Positions 51,625 through 60,379 are shown, counted from the first letter of the stretch. The stretch: DNA of 64,000 nucleotides from JAHQVK01 sp036788295 (GCA_036788295.1 DAIQNR010000003.1:78162-142161), one strand, 5' to 3'. Numbers and translations: made by a program. Notes: generated by a model not told the origin, from the letters alone.

Positions 51625-51996
51625 TCAGGGCTCGAACACGGTGCGCAAGGTGCGCTCCCGAAAGCTCTTGCGCCGCTCCACCATGCTGCTGAGGCCGGCC
51701 GCCTTTCGGGCGAAGAGGACCACCGCGCCGGTCTGGTTGCGCTGCCCTTGGACGAGCCGGTCGTCGAAGTCGATCCGGGTCGGTCCGCGCCCGGTGGGCT
51801 CGACCGGGACTGGCGCCGGCGCCTCAGCAGCGGGCGGCGGCGGAGGAGTGGGTCGCTTCGCCGGGGCCCGGCGCCGCGGCGGCGTCTTGCCGATCGCGGG
51901 CGAGAGGCCGAGCCCGGGGTCGAACGCGCCGAGCACCAGCCCGAAGGCGAGCACCCCGGCCAGTCGAGCGCCGACGCGCCCCCATCCGTTCGCCAT
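51625..51996 (-). CDS. small membrane-anchored protein, first gene of the Glt/Nfs-like operon
   Basis: 123 residues. An N-terminal helix (VGARLAGVLAFGLVLGAF) is a signal or anchor, followed by a Pro/Ala-rich stretch (RRRAPAKRPTPPPPPAAEAP) and a conserved-looking end (RIDFDDRLVQGQRNQTGAV, SSMVERRKSFRERTL). Short proteins with an ID(F)-D/E-L-x-G motif just before a TonB-type AgmX gene are familiar from other myxobacterial clusters, and it may be a GltF-like partner. It has a TAGGCC box six bases before the ATG, so the operon starts here. The next gene begins eight bases later. Confidence 0.65.
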   Translation of the reverse strand: MANGWGRVGARLAGVLAFGLVLGAFDPGLGLSPAIGKTPPRRRAPAKRPTPPPPPAAEAPAPVPVEPTGRGPTRIDFDDRLVQGQRNQTGAVVLFARKAAGLSSMVERRKSFRERTLRTVFEP

Positions 51997-52002
51997 GGAA
52001 CT

Positions 52003-52008
52003 GGCCTA
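52003..52008 (-). promoter_or_regulatory. TAGGCC, leaderless-type -10 element for the Glt-like operon
   Basis: On the minus strand TAGGCC is followed by AGTTCC and then the ATG at 51996. Six-base spacer, no ribosome binding site. It would drive the whole six-gene operon. Confidence 0.5.
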
Positions 52009-52097
52009 GCGAGCCGCGCTGGCAAAGTCAAACCGATGACCGGCTAAGTCTTGGAAATGACCAGGACTCTGCTTCAATTTCGCCCGGGGTGCCCCGC

Positions 52098-52184
52098 CCC
52101 CCAGGAGGGGGTGCAGGCCCCGGGGCGCTCGCCCCCGGGCCCCTCGCGAACCCAACCGCGGTCGTTTTGGGGGCCCGAGCCCCC
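52098..52184. repeat. three strong GC hairpins in the divergent region
   Basis: CCCCC-AGGA-GGGGG at 52098-52111, GGGGCG-CT-CGCCCC at 52122-52135 and GGGGGC-CCGA-GCCCCC at 52169-52184. They lie between the Glt-like operon and the divergent Tsp3 gene. No T tract follows on either strand, so simple terminators are unlikely. Confidence 0.6.
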
Positions 52185-52254
52185 GATGGGATGGGGAAGA
52201 GGGGACGATCGATGAACCGTTGGAGTTGGCAAGGTTCTAGCATTGTGACCTTGC

Positions 52255-53610
52255 ATGAAACGACTGCCCCTGCGTTCGCCTCCCCTTGCCTTGACCGGTA
52301 TCGCTGCAGCTCTGCTCTTTGCCGCGGCCCCGGCTCAGGCCCAAACCGGCTCCGGCGACGACGGAGGCGAGTGCTCGGGAGGGCTGTGCGGCACCCCCCT
52401 TCAATCCGGGGGCGGCGGCTGCGGCTGCGGCGGCGGGTCGATTCTCATCAACAACACCGACCGCGGCGACACCTACCAGTATGGGGACGACTACGACTCC
52501 GACGGGTTCGAAGACGACTTCGACAACTGCCCGTTCGTCTACAACCCGGAGCAGCTCGACGGAGACGGGGACGGGGTGGGCGACGCCTGTGACCTGTGCC
52601 CCGTCGTCGCCGACCCCCTCCAGATCGACACCGACAGCGACGGCCTCGGGGACGCGTGCGACCCCGACATGGACGGCGATGGCGTCCTGAACGCGGTGGA
52701 CGTCTGCCCGCTGGTCGCCGACCCGCTGCAGCTCGACACCGACCTCGACGGGCTCGGCAACGCCTGCGATCCGGATGACGACGGGGACGGCGTCCTCGAC
52801 GGGCGAGACAACTGCCCGCTGTTCTACAACCCGGATCAGGTGATCCCGGCCGACGCCGAGGGGTTGTGCTACCTCGACTCCGACCGGGACGGCATCGACG
52901 ACAGCGTCGACAACTGCTTCTCCGCGTTCAACCCCGACCAGGCCGACATCGACGGGGACGGGATCGGCGACGCCTGCGACGGGGACATGGACGGCGACGG
53001 TCTCACGAACCTCCGCGACAACTGCCCACGGGTCGCAAATCCCGACCAACTCGACACCGACCGGGATGGGATCGGCGACGCGTGCGACGACCGCCTGTGC
53101 TTCGTGGTGTGGCAGGCTGGCGCCGAGGACCTGCGGGACCCGAACCATTGCCTCGACCCCGAGCTGACCTTCACCGTGCTGTCGGTGCCCCAGGACATCG
53201 CCGAGGTGGGACAGAGCCGTCGCCTCCACATCTTCTCGAACCGAGAGAACCAGCCGATGCGCTACGTATGGACCGTCGTCGGTCGGCCCGCCGGTTCGAG
53301 CGCCGAAGTGCAGCACCCCCGGGGCTCCGTGAACCAGTCCGACTACTTCGAATACCGCTACCAGCGGGACCGGGTGGCGAGCTTCACCCCGGACGTGCCC
53401 GGGGACTACCAGCTGCAGCTGTCGGCGGAGCTCGTGTTCGACGACCCGATGTTCCCGGAGGTGACGTCGAGCCGGACCACCTTCAACCTCACCGCCACCG
53501 GTGAGCCGCAAAGCGGCTGCGCGGCTGCCGGCGGTCCGGTCCGGCCCCCGCTCGAGCTGCTGCTCGCCGCCGCGGGCGCCGTCCTGCTCCGGCGCCGCCG
53601 CCGGGCCTGA
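52255..53610 (+). CDS. thrombospondin type 3 repeat protein with MYXO-CTERM-like tail
   Basis: 451 residues. Signal peptide (LTGIAAALLFAAAPAQAQ), then five to six Asp-rich Tsp3 calcium-binding repeats with paired cysteines (DGDGVGDACDLCPVV, DGDGVLDGRDNCPLF, DIDGDGIGDACDGDMDGDG). A globular beta domain of about 120 residues follows, and the C-terminus is GCAAAGGPVRPP, a hydrophobic helix and RRRRRA, a MYXO-CTERM-like sorting tail. It should be a calcium-stabilised surface protein. A TAGCAT box lies 11 bases before the ATG. It precedes the VWA genes by 105 bases and may be co-regulated with them. Confidence 0.88.
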   Translation: MKRLPLRSPPLALTGIAAALLFAAAPAQAQTGSGDDGGECSGGLCGTPLQSGGGGCGCGGGSILINNTDRGDTYQYGDDYDSDGFEDDFDNCPFVYNPEQLDGDGDGVGDACDLCPVVADPLQIDTDSDGLGDACDPDMDGDGVLNAVDVCPLVADPLQLDTDLDGLGNACDPDDDGDGVLDGRDNCPLFYNPDQVIPADAEGLCYLDSDRDGIDDSVDNCFSAFNPDQADIDGDGIGDACDGDMDGDGLTNLRDNCPRVANPDQLDTDRDGIGDACDDRLCFVVWQAGAEDLRDPNHCLDPELTFTVLSVPQDIAEVGQSRRLHIFSNRENQPMRYVWTVVGRPAGSSAEVQHPRGSVNQSDYFEYRYQRDRVASFTPDVPGDYQLQLSAELVFDDPMFPEVTSSRTTFNLTATGEPQSGCAAAGGPVRPPLELLLAAAGAVLLRRRRRA

Positions 53611-53688
53611 ACCAGGGCGCGGGCTTCGCGCGCCCCGATGAATCGAGGCTTGGGGCCGGTGAAGACCGGTGACCCGGGCCTTCTTTTC

Positions 53689-53704
53689 GGGGACCATGGT
53701 CCCC
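53689..53704. repeat. perfect 16-bp palindrome before the VWA operon
   Basis: GGGGACCATGGTCCCC is its own reverse complement and ends 11 bases before the VWA1 start codon. It could be an operator or a hairpin in the leader. The surrounding 100 bases also hold GGGCGCG and CGCGCCC as a weak hairpin near 53616. Confidence 0.5.
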
Positions 53705-53715
53705 GGTCCCAAGCC

Positions 53716-55521
53716 ATGCGAAACCTCATCTTCGCCCTGCTGCTTCTCGCCGGCTGCACCCCCGAGACCCTTCGAGCCATCGACCAGGTGGAGGTTCGCG
53801 CGGTGGACGACAAGCTCGTCATCGAGGGCGAGGTGTGCACCGAGCCTCCGGAGCCGACCGACTTCCCGGTGAAGATCCTGTTCGTCATCGACGGGTCGGG
53901 GAGCATGCAGTTCGTCGATATCCCGTCCCGCCGGGCGCTCGCGGTGGAGGAGGTGATGCTCCGGCTCCGGGCGAACCCGAGCGTGTCGTTCGCGGTCGTC
54001 CGGTTCAACGAGTCGAGCGCGGTGCTCACCCGCCCGGGGACCGACATCACCACGAACGAGCCGTTTTCGACCGACGTGTCCGGCGCATTCACCCGGGACC
54101 CGGCGGTGCTGGGCCAAGCGGTGCAGGAGCTGCGGGTGGCCGACTCCGTCACCGACTACCAGGGGGCCCTGTCCACCGCGTTTCTCATCCTCTCCCAAGA
54201 CATGCTGGGCTCGCCCCGGGAGGAGCTCGCCCGGACGAAGTACGTGGTGGTGTTCTTGTCCGACGGGGACCCGTTTCCGAGTTGCTGCAGCCGCCGCAGC
54301 GAGGAGGTCGGGCTCTGCAACCGGGACACGAATCTGTTCTTCTGCGAGAACCCAGACGCAATCCGCCAAAACCCTACCCAGCTCCCTTTTCACGAGGCGG
54401 GCGCCGACTACAACCAGCCGTACCAAATCTATGGCGCGGTCCGGGACATCATGGCCCTCGAGGAGACGTTCGGGGCGGGCGAGATCCGGCTCCACACCGC
54501 GTTTCTGTTCGACCCCAACCTCGTCGAATCGCTCGACCCGGTCACCAACTGCTACACGATCGCGGGCGTCAACTTCGTCTGCAGGGACGAGGCGATCGAG
54601 CTGCTCGGCAACATCGCCCGGATCGGGCAGGGCATCTTTCGCGACTTCTCCGCCGCCGAAGAGATCGACTTTCTCGGCTTCGACCTCTCGAGCGTTCGAC
54701 GGGAGCGGGGGCTTCGAAACCTCTTCGTCGCCCACCGCTCGGCGACGCTCGACGACCGGTTCGCTCCGGAGCCGGACAGCGACGGCGACGGCCTGCCCGA
54801 CCGGGTAGAGTTCGAGATCGGCTCGTCACGGACCGACCCCGACACCGACGGCGACGGCTTCTCCGACCTGCTCGAGTTCCGCTTCACCCGGGGCGGGCTC
54901 GACCCGCTGGTGCCAAACCCTGGCTGCACGGGGGAAGACGACCGCCGTGACGTGGACGGGGACGGCCTGCTCGCCTGCGAGGAGCGGTTCCTCGGCACCT
55001 CGGATCGGTTCTTCGACAGCGACGCCGACGGCCTGCCCGACGGGCTCGAGCTGCGGGTCCGGCTCGACCCCGCGGCCCACGACGCGCTGCTCGACGCCGA
55101 CCTCGACGGGGTCCGAAACCGAGACGAGATCCGGGCCGGCACCGCCGTTCACCGGGACGAGGGCCAGGCCCGATCCAGCGTCGCCTACCGCAGCCGGACC
55201 GAAGACCGCGGCGTCGGCCCAAACGGTGGCCGCTGCTATGGGTTCGAGGTCAAGAACCTGCGCCTGACCACTCCGCTCGCCCGTCCCGGGGTCACGGGCA
55301 GCTTCGGTCGAAACGAGTTCCTCGTGTACGTCTCCGAAGCGTCCGAGGGCGACCCCGACGACCTCGCCCGGTTCAAGATCGGCTGCGCCTGCGCCCGGTA
55401 CGTCGCGCCCGACTTCAAGGACCCGCCGCTCGGTCGGGTGGAGCTTTCGCCCGAAGACTTCGTTCGGCCGGAGGAGTTCGACCCCGCCATCCACTGCCGG
55501 GGCTGCGGAGACGCCCAGTGA
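53716..55521 (+). CDS. VWA-domain lipoprotein with C-terminal calcium-binding repeats (VWA1)
   Basis: 601 residues. Lipobox LLLLAGC at the N-terminus. The VWA domain has the MIDAS start VKILFVIDGSGSMQFVD (DxSxS), then a conserved Thr region (DYQGALSTAF) and FLSDGDPFPSC with the third MIDAS Asp. The C-terminal 220 residues have Tsp3-like EF-hand motifs (DSDGDGLPDRVEFEIG, DTDGDGFSDLLEF, DVDGDGLLACEERFLG). It is likely a surface adhesion or ligand-binding protein with metal-dependent contacts. It is the first of three overlapping genes and shares domain order with its neighbour. Start at the ATG giving MRNLIFALLLLAGC. Confidence 0.88.
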   Translation: MRNLIFALLLLAGCTPETLRAIDQVEVRAVDDKLVIEGEVCTEPPEPTDFPVKILFVIDGSGSMQFVDIPSRRALAVEEVMLRLRANPSVSFAVVRFNESSAVLTRPGTDITTNEPFSTDVSGAFTRDPAVLGQAVQELRVADSVTDYQGALSTAFLILSQDMLGSPREELARTKYVVVFLSDGDPFPSCCSRRSEEVGLCNRDTNLFFCENPDAIRQNPTQLPFHEAGADYNQPYQIYGAVRDIMALEETFGAGEIRLHTAFLFDPNLVESLDPVTNCYTIAGVNFVCRDEAIELLGNIARIGQGIFRDFSAAEEIDFLGFDLSSVRRERGLRNLFVAHRSATLDDRFAPEPDSDGDGLPDRVEFEIGSSRTDPDTDGDGFSDLLEFRFTRGGLDPLVPNPGCTGEDDRRDVDGDGLLACEERFLGTSDRFFDSDADGLPDGLELRVRLDPAAHDALLDADLDGVRNRDEIRAGTAVHRDEGQARSSVAYRSRTEDRGVGPNGGRCYGFEVKNLRLTTPLARPGVTGSFGRNEFLVYVSEASEGDPDDLARFKIGCACARYVAPDFKDPPLGRVELSPEDFVRPEEFDPAIHCRGCGDAQ

Positions 55522-57353
55522 ACCAGAACCGGGGCCGGTGGGCGGCGCTCGTCGCGGGCGCGCTCTCCGCTGGGGGGTGCACCGATTTTGGGCTCTTCGT
55601 CGCCGCCACCGACGGGCCGGGGCCGTTCGACGACACGCTCGCCATCGAGACCCGGTTTTGCACCGAGGATCCGGCGACGCTCGAGTTCCCGGTCAAGATC
55701 CTCTTCGTGGTCGATACTTCGCAGTCGATGAACGTCACCGATCCCACCGGAGGACGGCTCTCGGCGGTGCAGGAGGTCGTGGACAACTTCCTAGACGACC
55801 CGGGGACGAGCTTCGCGATCATCCAGTTCTCGGGGCAGACCAACGTGCTCACCCAGGGGCCGGACGGGGAGGACGGCTTCACCCGCGACCGGGAGGCGCT
55901 CGAGACCGCCATCGTCCGGCTCGGGGTGGCCGAGCAGCCGACGGACTACGAGGGGGCGATCGCGAACGTGAACCGGGTCCTGAGCCGGGACATGGCCAAC
56001 GCGAGCGAGCAGGCGCTGTCGCGCTCCCGGTACATCGTGGTCTTCTTGTCCGACGGGCTGCCCGACCCGGTTCGGCCGCCGACCAACACCCGCAGCTCCA
56101 TCCTCCGGAGGGTCCGTGAGATCTCGGACCTGCAGCGGATCTATCGGCCAAGGGAGATTCGATTTCACACCGCGCTGCTGCTCGGGGCCCTGGGGACCGG
56201 ATTTCGATGCGCCGACGCCGGTCTCGAGGGGGGCGTGGGGCGGTGCTCGGCCTTGAACACCGCTCCGCTGTGCGAAGCGGATCGCCGCTGCACGTGGATC
56301 TCGGTGGAGCAGGAGGCGACGAGCTTGCTCGAGGGCATGGCCGCGGCTGGCTCGGGCACGTTTCGGAGCTTCCCGAACGGCGAGTCGATCAACTTCCTTC
56401 GCATCGACTTCACGTCGATTCGCCGCATCTTCGCTCTCAAGAGCCTGGTGGTGAGCAACTTGAACGCCCGTCCTCGGTTCGAGTTTCCGCTCGGCATCGG
56501 AGCTGGTTTCGGGCGCGCGGTGGTGGACAGCGACGGCGACGGCCTGTCCGACGAGCGCGAGCTCGAGCTCGGGACATCGCTGACGTCCACCGACACCGAC
56601 GACGATGGGTTTTCGGACCTGCTCGAGGTCCGCCTGTCCGCCTCCGGCTTCGACCCGCTCGACCCGAGCGACGCCGACTGCACGCCGGGGCTCGACCGCC
56701 TCGACACCGACGGAGACGGCCTGCTCGACTGCGAGGAGCGGTTCTTCGGCACGAATCGGAACCGCCCCGACGGCGACGCCGACGGCTTGCCCGACGTCGT
56801 CGAGCTGATGGGCGGCTCGAACCCGGTCGCCAACGACCTGCTCGCCGACAACGACTTCGACGGGGCCCGAAACGGGGCCGAGGTGAGGGCCCACTCCGAC
56901 CCGAATCGGCCCGACTCGGCCGAGCGGTCCCAGATCAGCTACCGGTACAGCATCGTCCGCCGCAGCCCCGAAGACCTCGCCCCGACCGATGCTCGGCAAG
57001 CGGTCCTGCGGGCGGGGCGGGAGTGCTACGAGGCCCGCGTCGAGAACGTGACCCTGGCCCCGACTCTGGATGGGAAGAACCGGATCATGATCTATGTGAC
57101 GCAGGCCCCGTTCGACGACCCGGAGGACTTCGGTGAGCTTCGGGTGGCCTGCGTCGAGCCGTCCTTCTTTCCCCCGGACACCAGGCTGCCGCCGCTGTCC
57201 ACGGTGTTCGTGCCCGAGTCCGCGTACGTGCGCCCGGAGGCGTTTCGGCGGTCGCTTCACTGCACCACCGGCGAGGTCCCGCCCCCCCGGGACGAGCGCT
57301 GCGTGGGGCCGATCGAATCTCTCGACCGGTCCTGCTTCGAGGAGGGCCCATGA
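55518..57353 (+). CDS. VWA-domain lipoprotein with C-terminal calcium-binding repeats (VWA2)
   Basis: 611 residues, a paralogue of VWA1 in tandem: VKILFVVDTSQSMNVTD (MIDAS), DYEGAIANVNRV, YIVVFLSDGLPDPVR, then the same EF-hand run (DSDGDGLSDERELELGTSL, DGDGLLDCEERFFGT, DGDADGLPDVVELMGG). The signal ends in a lipobox (ALSAGGCTDFG). The start GTG overlaps the VWA1 stop (GTGA), so translation is coupled. The two VWA proteins differ in the middle, near the MIDAS and in the Cys-rich insert, suggesting different ligands or a heteromeric pair. No enzymatic motif. Confidence 0.88.
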   Translation: MNQNRGRWAALVAGALSAGGCTDFGLFVAATDGPGPFDDTLAIETRFCTEDPATLEFPVKILFVVDTSQSMNVTDPTGGRLSAVQEVVDNFLDDPGTSFAIIQFSGQTNVLTQGPDGEDGFTRDREALETAIVRLGVAEQPTDYEGAIANVNRVLSRDMANASEQALSRSRYIVVFLSDGLPDPVRPPTNTRSSILRRVREISDLQRIYRPREIRFHTALLLGALGTGFRCADAGLEGGVGRCSALNTAPLCEADRRCTWISVEQEATSLLEGMAAAGSGTFRSFPNGESINFLRIDFTSIRRIFALKSLVVSNLNARPRFEFPLGIGAGFGRAVVDSDGDGLSDERELELGTSLTSTDTDDDGFSDLLEVRLSASGFDPLDPSDADCTPGLDRLDTDGDGLLDCEERFFGTNRNRPDGDADGLPDVVELMGGSNPVANDLLADNDFDGARNGAEVRAHSDPNRPDSAERSQISYRYSIVRRSPEDLAPTDARQAVLRAGRECYEARVENVTLAPTLDGKNRIMIYVTQAPFDDPEDFGELRVACVEPSFFPPDTRLPPLSTVFVPESAYVRPEAFRRSLHCTTGEVPPPRDERCVGPIESLDRSCFEEGP

Positions 57354-59296
57354 CCAAAGAGCCTACGTTTGTGGCCAGACCCACCGAGAACCGGCGCCGA
57401 AGGAGCGCGACCCGCCGTTCGGGTTTTTGGCTGCTCGCCGCCGGGCTCGTCGCCTGCGGGGAAGATGCCGCCCCGACGCCGGACGCCGGGTCGGTGGACG
57501 GAGGAGATGGCCTCGGGGACACGTGCAGCTACGACACCCCGTGCCCGCTCGTTCCCGGCGAGCGGTTGGTGGGCACGATCGGCGAGGTGGGGGACGAGGA
57601 CCCCTACGACTTCGTGGTCCCCGCGGCCGGCCGGGTCATCGAGATCGTGGTCGCAAACGACGCGAACTTCTCTCCGGTGCAGCTCGAAGCGGTGCTGTTC
57701 GAGCCGGGCGGGCAGGCGGTGGTGAACAGCCGGGGCCCGGCCCGGGGCCGGCAGCGGGTTGTGATCCAGACGGTGGCGACGGCGGCCGGCACCTGGCGGC
57801 TCGTGGTTCGGGACGTCGGGTCGGACTCCGCCGACCGCCGAAACCCATACTTCGTCGACCTCCGCCTGCTCGACGACCCGGACGCAAACGAGCCGAACGA
57901 CACCCCCGAGACGGCGACCCCGATCGCCCTTGGCGTCCCGGTGAGCGGGACCATCGGCTCGCAGGGCGACCTCGACTGGTTCTCGGTGGAGCTTCGGCCC
58001 GGCACCTTGCTCGAGGTTCGGGCTTCCGCTGCCGAGGGGCTGGTTCGCCACCGCTGGTCGCTTTTTGGCCCCGACGCGACCACCCGGCTCGTGCAGTCGA
58101 CCGAGCCTCCGGCCGGGGCCCCGTGGCCGGTGGAGGTGCGGGCGCTCCGGGCCCAGGGCGGCCGCTACTTTGTGCTCGTAGAAGACGATCCGGAGGGCGG
58201 TCTGTCCGCCGATCCGGCCCAGCCGTACCGGCTCGAGCTCTTCGAGCGGCCGGAGCCGGACGGAAACGAGGGCCTCGAGGGCAACGACGTCCCCGAGCGG
58301 GCGACGCCGCTCGTCGCCGGCACGCCGATCCAGGGCTTCATCGCATCGGTGGCGGACGTGGACTGGTACGCGATCGAGGTGCCGGCCGCGTCGCCGGCGT
58401 CCCCGCGCTTGCTCACCGTGGACGTCGCCTATCCGGGGGCCTCGCCGGTGCAGCTGCAGATGACCGTGTTCGAGCCCGACGCGGAGACGCTCGTGTGCCA
58501 GCGCCGGGACGGCGACGCGTGCCTCGGGCGGCGCTTCGTCCGGGACGGCAGCGAGGGGCCGTCCCGCTTGTCCACGTCCCACGTCGTGGACGCGCCGGGG
58601 CGCTACCTCGTGTCGGTGCGCGACCTGCAGGACGACGACTTCGACGGCGAGCTCGCGTACACCGTGACCGTTCGGCTCCCCGACGAGCCGGACCGGCTCG
58701 AGACCTACGGGCCCGACAGCCGCTCGGAGGCGACCCTCGTGCTCCCGGTGACGGCGACCACCGGCGCCACCATCGAGTTCGACTGGGTCGAGGGCCATCT
58801 TTCCTACGCCGGGGACACCGATTGGTACCGATTCGACATCCCGGGCCCGGTGGACGCCTCGGAGGGGCAAAACGGGGACTGGCTGGTGGCGGTGGAGCTG
58901 CGCATGCCGAGCCCCACCCCGGTGGAGCTGAACGCGTTCTTCTTTGGGCCTGAGGGCAGCGACCGGGACCGGTACCGGGGCGTCGGCCAGCGGTGCCGCA
59001 CCCCGAGACCAGAGGACCCCGACTTCTGCCAGTGGCCGGACGAGGAGAACGGTCTCGACATCAACTTCTCGACCACGCTCGGCAGCGAGAGCGGGGAGTG
59101 CTTCGTGGTGTTTCGCGAGGTCACCGGCGCCGGCCCCCACTATTGGCGCATGAGCGACCTCGACCGCGACGACCACGATCTGGGCCCGACCGGCCGCTAC
59201 CGGTTGCGCATGATCATCACCGCCGGATGCCCGGAAGACAGCGCATGCATGGGCCGATTCCGACAGGGCGGCATGGACCTGTGCGGCCGACCGTGA
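57350..59296 (+). CDS. lipoprotein with PPC-like (pre-peptidase C-terminal) repeats
   Basis: 648 residues. A long basic N-terminus (RRRRSATRRSGFW) precedes a lipobox (LLAAGLVACGED). The body is four to five repeated beta-sandwich units with DxDWF/Y patterns (GDLDWFSVELRPG, ADVDWYAIEVPA, GDTDWYRFDIPGP), ending with a Cys-rich C-terminus (CPEDSACMGRFRQ). The pattern matches pre-peptidase C-terminal domains of secreted enzymes. No catalytic domain is present. The start ATG overlaps the VWA2 stop, making it the third coupled gene. It likely forms a surface complex with the two VWA proteins. Confidence 0.82.
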   Translation: MTKEPTFVARPTENRRRRSATRRSGFWLLAAGLVACGEDAAPTPDAGSVDGGDGLGDTCSYDTPCPLVPGERLVGTIGEVGDEDPYDFVVPAAGRVIEIVVANDANFSPVQLEAVLFEPGGQAVVNSRGPARGRQRVVIQTVATAAGTWRLVVRDVGSDSADRRNPYFVDLRLLDDPDANEPNDTPETATPIALGVPVSGTIGSQGDLDWFSVELRPGTLLEVRASAAEGLVRHRWSLFGPDATTRLVQSTEPPAGAPWPVEVRALRAQGGRYFVLVEDDPEGGLSADPAQPYRLELFERPEPDGNEGLEGNDVPERATPLVAGTPIQGFIASVADVDWYAIEVPAASPASPRLLTVDVAYPGASPVQLQMTVFEPDAETLVCQRRDGDACLGRRFVRDGSEGPSRLSTSHVVDAPGRYLVSVRDLQDDDFDGELAYTVTVRLPDEPDRLETYGPDSRSEATLVLPVTATTGATIEFDWVEGHLSYAGDTDWYRFDIPGPVDASEGQNGDWLVAVELRMPSPTPVELNAFFFGPEGSDRDRYRGVGQRCRTPRPEDPDFCQWPDEENGLDINFSTTLGSESGECFVVFREVTGAGPHYWRMSDLDRDDHDLGPTGRYRLRMIITAGCPEDSACMGRFRQGGMDLCGRP

Positions 59297-59325
59297 AGGA
59301 CCTCGCGTTCGTTGGAGGTCCGGGC

Positions 59326-59331
59326 TAGCGT
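59326..59331 (+). promoter_or_regulatory. TAGCGT, leaderless-type -10 element for the ATG at 59338
   Basis: TAGCGT, then CGGCCA, then ATG: a six-base spacer. The downstream gene is broken, so the promoter may be a relic of a once-active gene. Confidence 0.4.
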
Positions 59332-59337
59332 CGGCCA

Positions 59338-59690
59338 ATGGAGCCGACGACGAATCTCGAAAGGCGCCGGGTGACGGTTGGACTTCGAATTCGTCGGTTT
59401 CACCTCCCCCGGTCGAGAGCGCTCTGGTGGTGGGGCGGCTCTCTCCGATCGGACCGGCGGCGATGCTCAAGGCGCTCGAAGAGATGATGCCGGGCGAATT
59501 CGTCCGGATCGACGCCGAGCACGAGCGGATCCAGCGCCTGCTCATCAACGCCGTTCACCTGCGGCAGATCCCCTAAGAACGGCTGCTGCCGCTGCTCATC
59601 AAGCACTCCGAACCCCTGCTCGATGTGGCGGACATGCTACACATCGACCTCGACATCTTGGTGACCGCGACCGCGGAGGTGGAACTATGA
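59338..59690 (+). pseudogene. decayed small gene upstream of the CBS/kinase pseudogene
   Basis: The start ATG at 59338 is supported by a -10 box but runs into a different frame. A conserved-looking helical frame (PIGPAAMLKALEEMMPG, RIQRLLINAVHLRQIP) is interrupted by TAA at 59574 and resumes without shift as ERLLPLLIKHSEPLLDVADM, ending with TGA at 59688-59690, which overlaps the next gene as ATGA. So one frameshift and one nonsense codon are needed to explain it. Family unknown. It is possible that only the second part is translated. Confidence 0.5.
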
Positions 59691-60359
59691 TCGCGCAAAC
59701 CTCGTGTTTCATCGAGCCTGCGCTGGAGCTTCACGAGCGCGCGACGGTGAAGGACGCGCTGCCTGCGCTCGAGAGAGGGCGGCCGGCCTGGTTTCGGCTC
59801 GGGGCCACGTGGGCGGCGGTGCTGCCGGACGCGGCGGTGGGGCACGCGCGCTCGAGGCGAATCATCGATCTGCCCCTCAGGGCGGTCGAGGCGGTGTCCG
59901 AAGACCGGCTCGACGACGACCCCGACGGAGCGGAGGACGCCGGAGGGTTCGTGCCCGTCGAGCGGGAGGGGCGTCTCGTAGGCCAGGTCCGGCGAGACCG
60001 CCTTCGGTCCTCCCTGGGCGAGACCGCCTTCGGTCCTCCCTGGTGAGGGCCGATCTGGTCCGCGCCCTCGCCCACGATCTCAACCACGCGGTGACGGCCA
60101 GGTCGTCATTCGGCTGTTCGAGGACGAAGACATGTGGGTCCTCTCGGTGGAGGACGACGGCCCCGGCATCCCCACCGACCTCGTGGCCGGGATCTTCGCC
60201 TCGGGGTCGAGCGCCCGGGGCGCCCACCGGGGAACAGGGCTCGCCCCGGCGCTGCAAGCGGTCCGCCGCATGGGCGGCCAGCTCGTCTTGGAAGAGTCCC
60301 GCCCCGGACTCACCGCGTTCCATATCCGGCTCCCCGCCGCCGAACCCCCCGAAAGATAA
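59687..60359 (+). pseudogene. broken CBS - histidine kinase-type ATPase protein
   Basis: The first frame (59687-60046) is CBS-like (ALERGRPAWFRLGATWAAVL, EREGRLVGQVRRDRL). It ends early because a 26-bp tandem duplication at 59992-60043 shifts the frame into TGA. Removing one copy gives RSSLVRADLVRALAHDLNHAV, an N-box-like helix of a HATPase_c domain. A further one-base loss near 60094 is needed to reach the G1/G2 boxes in VEDDGPGIPTDLVAG and RGTGLAPALQAVRRMGG. No HisKA dimerisation segment is seen. This would have been a sensor ATPase; it is now two lesions away from a whole gene. Confidence 0.7.
59992..60043 (+). repeat. 26-bp perfect tandem duplication inside a pseudogene
   Basis: Two identical 26-base copies (59992-60017 and 60018-60043) start GCGAGACCGCC and end TCCTCCCTGG. 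Twenty-six is not a multiple of three, so the duplication shifts the reading frame and creates the TGA at 60044. Confidence 0.9.
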
Positions 60360-60379
60360 CCGGGCAGGACGGCCCGAGG

